Shown piece after piece: positions 45,003 through 54,132 of a DNA stretch of 64,000 nucleotides; positions within the stretch are counted from its first letter, which is position 1, and each line of letters opens with the position of its first letter. Both the position numbers and the translations under genes were made by a program. Source of the stretch: Pyrenopolyporus hunteri (lineage: Eukaryota; Ascomycota; Sordariomycetes; Xylariales; Hypoxylaceae); NCBI GenBank assembly GCA_902806595.1, contig CADCXC010000014.1:930001-994000 (forward strand), read 5' to 3'. Below the pieces are notes generated by a model. It had not been told where the DNA came from, did not search any database, and was given only the letters and a program-made list of their open reading frames with translations.

Positions 45003-46958
45003 TCATATTTGACCGTTCTCACCCGGGGCGTGTGGCGAACGTGGGGAGGCAGAATTTGGATGCGGCGATGTTTGACCGTGGACTTGAGTTCCATCGAGTA
45101 GTTGCGGATCGTACGTTGCCGATCCGGGCAGCTCTGTCGGTGTATTACCGGTGGCGGGAAGTTCAGTACTGTACACCTGTCCGTACGGTTGAATGTACTG
45201 TTGGGGGTATCCTTGGGGATATTGTTGCGGATATTGTTGGGGGTACTGTTGGCCATACATCATCGCACCTGGCTGTTGCCCTGAAGCGGTCATAGACGTT
45301 TCCGTCGCACTAGGTGAGCTAGGATTCTTGACTGGCTCGTAGAAGCCTTGCGCGGGACCATCGTGACCTGTCTGCGTTGCGTTGGGCGCCGACCCATCCG
45401 AAGAGCGTGCTTTGCGGCGGCGTAAGAAAAAGAAGACAATAGCACCTATCAAGGCCAAGCCCGCAACACTAACACATACCCCAATGGCGACTTGAGCTCC
45501 AGTCGAAAGCCCGGTCGACTGAGTTTCCGGAGTACTCGTAGATTCTATTGGGTTCGTCGCAGTAGGAGCACTCACGGTGGCCGAACCCTCTATATCGGCC
45601 GGCTTAAGAGCAACCCAGGATCCTGACCATGATTCCTTCCAGTCATTTGAACTGGCTTTGACTGAACCCTTAGCCGTGAGCTCCACGATTGAGGGCGCCG
45701 GGATATTTGGACCGGGTGCCTGTGCAAGCCACCATGACTTGGTACCCCAATTAGCACCGACGAATGCGTCTTGCAAAAAGGCACGACCAAGAGTGTACGC
45801 CTTCGAGGGTCCGGTATAGCAGGGAAAATATTGCGTCGGCTTGTCTACCAACGGCGCCGTCAGCGTGAGGTTTAAATGCCGGAAGGGAACCGAGATAGAA
45901 ACATTCCAGGTGTTCGAATCGCCGATGAAGAGAAATTCTAGAGCGGAAGCCGAGTTGACGATTTGCGTGTATTTCGGGTCATCGGTCTTCCAGAGATATA
46001 GGCCGATATCCTCGTTGTAGGTCACGGGTAGATTCCCTGTGATGGCATCGCAAGTCGACTTTGGTAATGTCAAATAAGGAGAGCAGCCGTCGAGCTGGAC
46101 CTGGAGACCTCCGGAATTGATAGATGAGTTGTCAGATGCGAGGAGACCGCCTAAAGATTCAAAATTCCACGGCGAAGAGCCGTCGATAACTTTGATACTG
46201 ATATCTTTCAACGTGATATCTTTCGTATATGAATCTGAAAACTGGAGAACGTTTCCCACGACTCGATTCTGATCGTAGCCACCAAAGTAGAAGGATCCCG
46301 GCATTCGAGGGTTCACCGAGCCGATATGCATGCCGAAAGAGTTGGATGCGGTCATGTCGTGCTCGAAGAAATAACCGGGAGCGAGACTCGCGTTGATCAG
46401 TGGCCCGAAGTCGTTCGAAAAAGACTGGTTGATCGTGTCCGGGGCCCCTATCCCCAGGCAGCCCGCGGTCATAGGATACCACTGGCCGCTAGGATACGCC
46501 ATATACGACTGGCTCACCAAGGCCAAGGAGACATTTTCTACCGTCTCGCCGCCAAATTTCATCGTATCAATCCATGATTTCGCAGGTTCGCCTCGCACGT
46601 CCACGCCCTGCATATAATCCGAGCCTGGTTGCCATTGAATCTGACCTGCGGATCCGGTATTATCTACCTGCGACTGAGCGTTGTTATAGAGTCCGGCTTG
46701 GACGGCGTAGCATGGGATTGTGGTATTTTCATTGCAATAATCGCTTGTGAGTATGAAGCTTTGGAATTCTCGCCCCGGGTACAGTGATATCTTCTGCTGG
46801 TTACCTAGAACCACCTCGATGGCCTGCCAGGGCCCATCAGGTCCAAACGTCGAGCCGGACCAGGTCGCGGCGATAGGGCTCGTGGCCGCCCTGACAGGTC
46901 TGAAAACTGCTAGATAGGAAAGAAGGGAGACGGGTAAGGACAAAGTAGAGAGAGTCAT
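45003..46958 (-). CDS. Aspartyl-protease-like membrane protein lacking catalytic motifs
   Basis: Single-exon, 651-residue type I membrane protein. N-terminal signal peptide (LSTLSLPVSLLSYLAVF), a pepsin-like ectodomain to about residue 430, a Ser/Thr-rich stalk, one membrane helix (VAIGVCVSVAGLALIGAIVF, about 487-511), a basic RRRK stop, and a cytoplasmic Pro/Gln/Tyr tail with QQYP-type repeats. Pepsin-fold landmarks are visible: FYFGGYDQNRV and YTLGRAFLQDAFVGANWGT, which is the usual penultimate block. However, the first active-site DTG is replaced near SLYPGREFQSFILTSDYC, and the second reads VQLDGCSPYLTLP rather than DSG/DTG. It is probably a non-catalytic receptor or wall protein; many N-glycosylation sites (NVSL, NQSF, NASL, NLTL). 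The frame extends six codons upstream without ATG, so I start at 46958. Confidence 0.8.
   Translation of the reverse strand: MTLSTLSLPVSLLSYLAVFRPVRAATSPIAATWSGSTFGPDGPWQAIEVVLGNQQKISLYPGREFQSFILTSDYCNENTTIPCYAVQAGLYNNAQSQVDNTGSAGQIQWQPGSDYMQGVDVRGEPAKSWIDTMKFGGETVENVSLALVSQSYMAYPSGQWYPMTAGCLGIGAPDTINQSFSNDFGPLINASLAPGYFFEHDMTASNSFGMHIGSVNPRMPGSFYFGGYDQNRVVGNVLQFSDSYTKDITLKDISIKVIDGSSPWNFESLGGLLASDNSSINSGGLQVQLDGCSPYLTLPKSTCDAITGNLPVTYNEDIGLYLWKTDDPKYTQIVNSASALEFLFIGDSNTWNVSISVPFRHLNLTLTAPLVDKPTQYFPCYTGPSKAYTLGRAFLQDAFVGANWGTKSWWLAQAPGPNIPAPSIVELTAKGSVKASSNDWKESWSGSWVALKPADIEGSATVSAPTATNPIESTSTPETQSTGLSTGAQVAIGVCVSVAGLALIGAIVFFFLRRRKARSSDGSAPNATQTGHDGPAQGFYEPVKNPSSPSATETSMTASGQQPGAMMYGQQYPQQYPQQYPQGYPQQYIQPYGQVYSTELPATGNTPTELPGSATYDPQLLDGTQVHGQTSPHPNSASPRSPHAPGENGQI
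45186..45265. repeat. 15-bp-type repeat encoding QQYP units
   Basis: Imperfect 15-base units (GGATATTGTTGCGG-like on the plus strand) inside the pseudoprotease tail, coding on the minus strand for repeated QQYPQ/QGYPQ/QPYGQ. Confidence 0.7.
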
Positions 46959-48940
46959 GGTTGAAGAGGAAGACAAGAGCGTGATACGGGCGACGCACTA
47001 TACTGCAGCTTAGTGCGAGACGACACTCGCCGACGCGATCAACAGAAGGAGAGACTTGACATCAGAGAAGGAATGCGAGGAGAAAACAAGACGGGACTCC
47101 TATACGGGCTGAGGAACGGCCCCGAGCTTCGACTACATAGGGACGAAGCCGGTCTATACGAATGATACAGTACCTTCATTGTAGCAGGTATACTCGGGTA
47201 CCTGTGTATGTAGGTAGGCATGTATAGAGGATCCTTTGGGCGCTTACGGAAAGCTGCCGCCAAGCTGCCTAAGCCAAGGCGAGTCCTACATGAAGAGATG
47301 AGGCTGTGGATCGTGAGACTCCCCCGAGGGATTCGGATGCCGGTCGCCGTAAACCAGATTAGGTAAGTACTCCAGCATTCTCGAGTTGATGGCACCAGCC
47401 AGCGAGAGTTGAGCCCTGCCAGTCTGTCCCCAAGCACAGCGAGGACGAAAACAATTTACACGCTCTATACCTGGAGACAGATAAGGTCGAAGGTCGTAGA
47501 GATATGCACGTCCTACATGGGCATTTCTGCCTCGAAACACCCTGCTGAAGGGCCAATTAGAGTCTGGTAGGGTTTGTAGGTAAAGGCTGTTGCGCGCTGC
47601 TCGTTGCCCGTAACGGCGTCGCGAACACCTTATGTGTGGTAGAGAAATCACTTATAGGGTGTAATAAATGGCTGTATAAATGGCTGTCATGGTTGATTTG
47701 TTGTCTATCAAAATCTGGGTCGCGTACGTTTGTACCCTGCCTAGGTACCTAGGTACCTAGGTAAGTAACGAAAAATAGATCGGTTCTTCTACGGTGAGTG
47801 CTGAACTATGTACTACATTTACCTGGACTGAGCAAAAGCTTGGCGGATGTATGGGTAGGATACATGTACCTACGCCATCAGGTTTCAGAACGCAAGTCTA
47901 TTGAATTTAATACCATAAGGTTGCGCTCGGGGTAGTGACTAGTTCTTTTTTACAGGTAATTAAATCCTTGCCTTTTATAGCCGTACCCCATATGCAAGAT
48001 GCGTATGTACCTAGGTAGGTACATGTATGGTTGTATGGTACGTACTCAGTCACCCTTACTTACCTGGCGGAAGAGGGATGGGATCAAGTCAGTTGAGTCG
48101 GAATCCGCCTAGTGAAAAAAGGGTTGAGATGATAATGTGTTTGTTGTTTGATATAAAATGCGCAGTCTTCAAGGGTCGCTTTTGCCTCTGAGTTGAAGAT
48201 ATTGAGCGGATTACCTAAGATGAGAAAATAGGGAAGATACCTAGATACACGTAGGTACCTAGTCGCTACAGCGTGCTTTCATACATACATGCATTGAATA
48301 TACCTGCAGTATGGTAGGAGCTATACTTGATTTCTATAGAACACCTACCGCCTGGAAGGAGGTGTGGAGGTACCTACGCCATGTTAGGCAGTGGCGCCTA
48401 TATTATAGCATGGATATGACATGTACCCAGTGACGCAGTTCTCATCTATTCAATGTTGTGTTAATATACTTACATGTACCTACCTGCCCCTACGTAAGCC
48501 CATTAGGTACAGTAGGTGACAGCCCCGGGCGGCACCTGTCAGAGGCAAACCGGCTTCAAATCTTCGCTCGCGCTCAGTGCGCCGCGCCTCCTTCGTTCGT
48601 CTCATCCCATCTTCTCGGTCGTCCCAATATTCAGCCTATTCGGAACTTATCAACCATCCGTCTTCTATCCCCATCGATCGGCGACACGGTACCGAATACT
48701 GTGCGCTGCTAGATGTGTTTTTGACATCAAATCGCCGAATGCCCGCTTACTTTGTCCCAACTTATCACCTATTTTCCCATTATTCTGCCCGGCACCGTTC
48801 TTCTCCCGATGAGTGCTGTTTCATCGCGTGCCTGGTATTGATTCCCTCCCCGGCGAATCCTTAGCGATTCAACTTCCTTCTTCGTCCATCGTCCGCCGTC
48901 GAGTTTCGATCTTTCGCCGTTCCGTAGATAAGCTTCGATA
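46959..48940. other. Divergent promoter region
   Basis: About 2 kb shared upstream region of the pseudoprotease and the GT8 gene. It is dense in palindromic words: CCTAGGTACCTAGGTACCTA at 47740-47760, TACCTAGGTAGGTACATGTA near 48007, and TAGGTACCTAG near 48253. No coding signal is supported. Confidence 0.5.
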
Positions 48941-50284
48941 ATGGCTCCGCTTTGGAGTTCCTCGTGGTCTTCAACGTTCGGTTCTCTCTCTGGCTATAGC
49001 GCTATTCCAAATGGCGACCAAAATTCGGCAGGCTCTTCTACAGCCGACTCCTCCCATCTCAAACCAAGCCTCGGCCAGATCTTGATGTCGAAGCGAGTGC
49101 GCTATGCTGCCTTTTCCGTCACCGCTGTCGCTACATTCCTGCTCGCCTTCCGGAACTACGATCGCCTGCCATCTATCGAAACCTTACGAGGGGCGAGTCC
49201 GAGTGGCGCTGTCGCCGTCGGCGCTGGCTCCAACTCAAATTGCCCTCCCCCCGTCATACCTTCGTTCGAAGATGCGCAAATTAACTGGTCGCGATACGCT
49301 TACACCCAATACGTTACCAACGCCGCGTACCTGTGCAACTCCCTTATGATATTCGAAACTTTGTTCCGCCTAGGTAGCAAGGCCGATCGGGTCATGATGT
49401 ACCCCGAGAACATGATGGACCCTGCTGAGACGAATCCAACGTCGCAAGAAGCTAAGCTTCTCGTTAAGGCCCGGGACGAGTACAAAGTGAAGCTGGTGCC
49501 CGTGGCTGTCAAGCGGCGACCTGGAGGCGATTGTATGTCGTATCCATATCTGCGTCTGTTTTCAAGCCTTTCATTTCTCTAACCCCGCTTCTAGCTACAT
49601 GGGCCGAGTCGTTCACCAAGCTCCTCGCTTTCAACCAGACTCAATACGATCGCGTGTTGAACGTCGACTCGGATTCCACGATCCTCCAGACCATGGACGA
49701 GTTGTTCCTTATACCGCCGTGCCCGGTTGCTATGCCTCGGGCGTACTGGCTATTCCCGGATAATAAAATCTTATCGTCCCAACTAATGTTGATCCAACCG
49801 AGCGAGGTCGAGTTTGATAGGATTATGAAAAAGATGGAATCAGCTGGTGCCAATGACTACGATATGGAGATTGTGAATCAGCTATACGGGGATAGCGCTA
49901 TGATTCTACCGCACCGTCCTTATGACCTGCTAACCGGCGAATTCCGCAACGACGACCACAAGAACTACCTAGGGACCGACCGAGAGGAATGGGACCCCGT
50001 AGCTATCTTTAACGAAGCGAAGTTCCTACACTTCTCCGACTGGCCCGTGCCGAAGCCATGGATCCCGATGTCCGACTCAATGCGGCAAGACAAGCAACCC
50101 AAGTGTGTGACGAAAGATGGCCGAGAAGACTGCACAGCCAGGGAATTGTGGAATGGGTTTTATAATGATTTTACGGAGCGGCGTTTGGTAAGTGCTAATA
50201 CTCTTCAATCCACTTGATAGAGCTCCAAGACGCTAACACACGAATCAGAGGGTCTGCGAGGTTGGGAAGAAGGCTAGGCGGTAA
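48941..50284 (+). CDS. GNT1: GT8 family alpha-N-acetylglucosaminyltransferase-like, Golgi type II (3 exons)
   Basis: Fungal glycosyltransferase of the GT8 fold, like yeast Gnt1 that adds GlcNAc to N-glycans in the Golgi. Exons are 48941-49532, 49595-50187 and 50249-50284; 406 residues. It has a short cytoplasmic N-terminus, one signal-anchor helix (RYAAFSVTAVATFLLAF, about residues 53-70), a Ser/Gly stem, then the catalytic domain with YVTNAAYLCNSLMIFETL, the metal-binding DSD at 222-224 in RVLNVDSDST, QLMLIQPS, and DYDMEIVNQLYGDSAMILP, with KFLHFSDWPVPKPW as the late conserved block. The last exon encodes only RVCEVGKKARR. A perfect GTAAGT donor overlaps its stop, so a further exon may exist and the C-terminus is uncertain. 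The exact acceptor sugar is inferred from family. Confidence 0.88.
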
Positions 50285-50628
50285 GTCGATCACCGTTGAC
50301 CGGCCTTTTTGGTGTACGGTCCATGTTTTGGTAATGAAAAGCTTCGAGTTGTATTTTACGCGGCATGACATGTTATAGATACCAGCATTAAATTACGGAG
50401 GTGTTTCTGCTTCTCCCCTAAAGAATTGATAACACAGCGGTTTGGATCATGGCTTTGTAAAAAATTAGATGTTTCAAATTGACCTTCGCAGTGTAGGTCC
50501 CCAGTCTCCAGCACTTCTAGCAAATAGTCAGATATGCAAACACTACGGGTCATTTTTGAGGGACCACTCTACAATTGAGTGGTCCCGCGGCGCAGCCATA
50601 CTTATAGCGGGGATACAATATAACGTAT
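50285..50628. other. Downstream of GT8 gene with a hairpin
   Basis: Contains a perfect 10-bp inverted repeat GGGACCACTC/GAGTGGTCCC with 7-base loop at 50560-50586 (see findings). No gene is supported. Confidence 0.5.
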
Positions 50629-50911
50629 CAGGAGGACGTCAAAATAACTGGCGTACCCCGTAACAATAAATACTAAGGGACTTAAGATAATAAAATTTAT
50701 ATCCGTCCAAAAAATTCGATAAAATATTAAAAACTAATGATTATAATATATTTATAATCTATATAATAGTTTATAAAATTTTTGAAATTTTAAAACAAGA
50801 TAATAATATGAATTTTCGGGATTAAAGATAAAATATTAAAGTACGGTTTGATATTGATAGAATTGAAGCGTTTTGGTAGTGCGCCACTTTTTTTGACGTC
50901 CTTCTGCGTAT
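50624..50911. mobile_element. MITE-like insertion with 28-bp TIRs and CGTAT target duplication
   Basis: A 278-bp element (50629-50906) bounded by inverted ends of 28 bases with 24 identical positions. The left end starts CAGGAGGACGTCAAAA; the right end, read inward, starts CAGAAGGACGTCAAAA, and both continue to TGGCG. It is flanked by direct CGTAT copies at 50624-50628 and 50907-50911. The interior is extremely AT-rich and without coding frames, so it is a non-autonomous MITE type. The superfamily is not assigned; a 5-bp duplication is uncommon for Tc1/mariner (TA) or PIF (TWA). RIP-like AT enrichment is possible. Confidence 0.75.
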
Positions 50912-51346
50912 GTACTTGACTTTCAACATTCATCGAAGGACCGCGTTCAAAGACGGGATACCAATGCTCTTATTGACGATACGAACGAGTCACTTGGTTA
51001 TCTTAGGTCATAATGGGGCATACGATATAAACCCTCCTTTTGAGAGTGAGTGTTGAGGCACGTCGAGCTTTAATCCATCTTCTCTCAGATGAAAGTACTT
51101 CGGTGATGGTATTCCCGAATTCATTGTTCCCAACTAAACAAGCGTCCATCCGTCTTGGGAGCCCCGGAAGATAGCTACGCATCCGTAGTTCATCTCTGGT
51201 CGAAATCGATCTAAATCGATCTTTCCTTTCCTCCCCTTCGTCCCCCACCCCCCTTTCCACTACGCTCCAAGTTCCAATCATTCCACCACTTACCTCGCAT
51301 CTTCCCCGGGTCCGCAAACCCGCTCGATAGTGGATCCCGTTCTCGG
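50912..51346. other. Intergenic right of the MITE
   Basis: No gene is supported; CT-rich stretches near 51210-51300. Confidence 0.45.
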
Positions 51347-51553
51347 CTAGCGGCCCCAGGAGACCTTCCCTCCGCTCGCCTGCTCCTTCCACGGAGTAGG
51401 CACGGAGCTTCTGCCGCCGGTGCTGCTTCCGCCATGAGTGTCGGTGCCGGCTTCCTTCTTGCGCTCCTTGTCTTCGCGATCCTCGTTGCGATCCTGATTG
51501 CGGTCCTCGTTGCCCTTATGGGCCTCCTCAGCGTTGGTGTCTTTATCCGGCAT
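51347..51553 (-). CDS. Possible small charged protein (uncertain)
   Basis: A 68-codon minus-strand frame starting at ATG 51553, with a very polar, Asp/Glu/Lys/Asn-rich start (AHKGNEDRNQDRNEDREDKE), then Gly/Ser/Thr and a basic end (KEQASGGKVSWGR). No family is recognised. The opposite strand of the same interval encodes a hydrophobic string as the mere complement of the charged codons. A neighbouring minus frame continues to 51211 with a GCGAGGTAAGTGG donor-like site, so it could be one exon of a longer gene. I consider it a weak candidate. Confidence 0.25.
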   Translation of the reverse strand: MPDKDTNAEEAHKGNEDRNQDRNEDREDKERKKEAGTDTHGGSSTGGRSSVPTPWKEQASGGKVSWGR

Positions 51554-54132
51554 ATTGATAAGGGGTTCGCGGCTTGCTGGTGGCTCTTTTTACGGGTAGA
51601 AGAGAATGCAACGACTCCGGTCAGCGTCGATGTCAGTATGGCGTGCTTACTTGGTGGATGGCCGAAGAAGAAATAGCTATTGAGCCGTCGCAGGTAGGTG
51701 GTAGGTCAAAAGAGTTGTTCCATTACATGACTATTGTACGGCGGAATTGGATTAGAAAGAGTGAGGAGATAACAGGCGACGGAGCAAAGGTGTTGTTGTA
51801 GATCTTTCTTCTCTCTCCACGAGCGGCCTTGTGTAATGTGCTGTTTCCCGAAACCAGCGAACAGGCGGGAATGGGCTAATCCAGCGGGGAGACTGAGAGG
51901 TAGAGAGTGAATTGCTTGGGAGGAAATACCAACATTATACGGGTTTACGGATCGTCAGCGTCATGCTACTAATCTGCCCTGCGCCCGTCTAACGAACAGG
52001 TCCTGCCTCCTTCCCCGTGACTCTTACAGACGGCTACCGAGTTTGAATCGAATGACTTGGTAGGTGCAGTTATTTGCCTCGAAGTCCTACGGAGTCCCAT
52101 GGATGGATCGCTTTAGAATAGGTAGCCTCGTCTTATACCACTAACTTATGAGACCCCTATCAGATATGCGGTACATCAGCAACGAAATAGGAGTGAACGG
52201 CGCGGTAAGTTACCGTTGAGTAACTTGATAAAATAGCAAGATATACCATATTGCAATAACTGTCGATGAGGTAAGAGAGCAAGTATATAGGTGCATAGGT
52301 ATTGTCATCGTGAGAGTAGCACAATCACTGGACTCAACATGGTACGGGGATTACATGTCTGTTCCCTTTGGTCGGAGATTACTGTACAACTTATCCATGG
52401 AGATAGGAATAACCTCCCGATCCCCGTCAGCGAATATGGTAAAGTGGTATACCCTATAATGGTATCGATGTAGCATGCTATAAATCACCGTGGCCTAGCT
52501 GCCTCATGTGATTGTGGAGGAGAGAGCCTGCATAAGGAAAAGGAGAATTAAACACTACTAGACGCGTGGCTGTAAGAACATTGAGATCGTTGAATAGATG
52601 AGGGACGGGTAACGTCTAAGGGAGCGGCCATTTAGGGAGGTATCTATCTGTTCTCTCAGGTGAAACCTACCTAGGCAAAGACAACATTACAGCCTTCTTA
52701 AATTGGGCATGGTGCAATGCCTTATCTACTGGAAGTCGTAGCTATAACAATATCGAGCTGCTTCGACGCGCCATTTCTATGATATATTAAATGAACCTAA
52801 CTATAGCTAGTATTAAATGTCCGGTGTAGAGCTAGGCGGATTAACTCCTATGAAGGTGATGGTTTATCTTTTATATCTTGAAACGTTGTTCTGTGACTTA
52901 TTACGGAGCCAACTACTTCATAGCTACCTGGATATCTAACCTACTGGTTATTATATTGTATTGTACTATTAAGTATATATTGAACCCTGTTAATTACATA
53001 GTAGATAGTTACCCATGTTAGTAGGTGCTTCGCGCTTAGATTAGGTACCTAGCCAGGTATCCTTGCGGCTTAAGGCTAGGCAGGTTACTAACAAGCGCGA
53101 CATATGCCGAGTTCGTGCATTTCGACTTGTTGCGGCGAGAGAAAAGGAAGGGGTTGGCTTGGGGGAACTCGGCGTGTTCGGGTTGGGAACCATGGCCCAT
53201 TCATAGTCGCACGTGGTATTACAAATTATGTAATTTATAAAGTCCAAGAAAATAGTTAAGATCTAACCCCCACAAAGTCTTTCTTCTTGACTCGATTTCC
53301 CATGTTTCCGTGATCTCTTTTGAGCCTCTGCCCAAGGCGCGATAGCTGAAAGCCGTAACACCTTGAGGGATAAATGGCATCTAATACCTACCGTACCTGC
53401 GCCGACATCAGTTAGTGGGACCGAGTAGGGGCCAGGCTACCTATCAGGAACCCCCAAGCGGTATTAACTTACACGCGTCGGAGGTCAGCGAAGCCGGACT
53501 CACGGTGTCGGTAGATCGGTAAACCCCCATGCGGTTATGAGCTGCGTTTAGCTATAACGATAACAGTAGGTGGCGTGCGCCACAGTCCTACCAACAAGTG
53601 ATATGGGGGACGCCGTGATTCGCTCAGGTCTTACAGCGTACATACTATGTACATATATCCCGCTATGTCGATTTCTAGCAGAGAGCTAAGAGCTGGGCGA
53701 ACCAGGATGTCGGATTCAGGGACCCCCCCTCGTCTAGCCCGCAGCAGGCTGATGATCGCATGGACGGCTACAAATGACAGGATCGCGGCCTAAATATGAG
53801 GGGGAGGTTGAAAAACAGGGGGAAGGGAAAGGGAAGGTGAGCACATGAAAGTGCCGCCGTGGCGGAAACGAAAGCAATCCAATAATTCCTCCTTCGCACA
53901 ACATAACGCACATATAACACACCTAATCGACGCCCTTTAAATATCTTTCCAGCGATTACCCCGGCTATGAGGACGCGTTTGTATGCATGTTGCCGTACAG
54001 CCTAGTCCGGTTTCGTCCAGGATATGCAGCCTCCACGTGAAATAGAGCGCAGCGGATTTTGATTTTCGGTATTTACACCGCAACTACCAAATTGATGTGG
54101 AAGCGCACCTGTGCGCGTCTCGATAGCCGGTG
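51554..54132. other. Gene-free stretch
   Basis: About 2.6 kb without a supportable gene. It contains AT-rich parts near 52740-53000 and TAGGTACCTAG words near 52668 and 53042. The SH3-type gene promoter lies at the right end. Confidence 0.45.

Noticed and set aside
51434..51676. Hydrophobic 80-codon plus-strand frame resembling a small membrane protein
   Set aside because: The hydrophobic run is the complement of charged GAC/GAG/AAG codons on the other strand; no family match.
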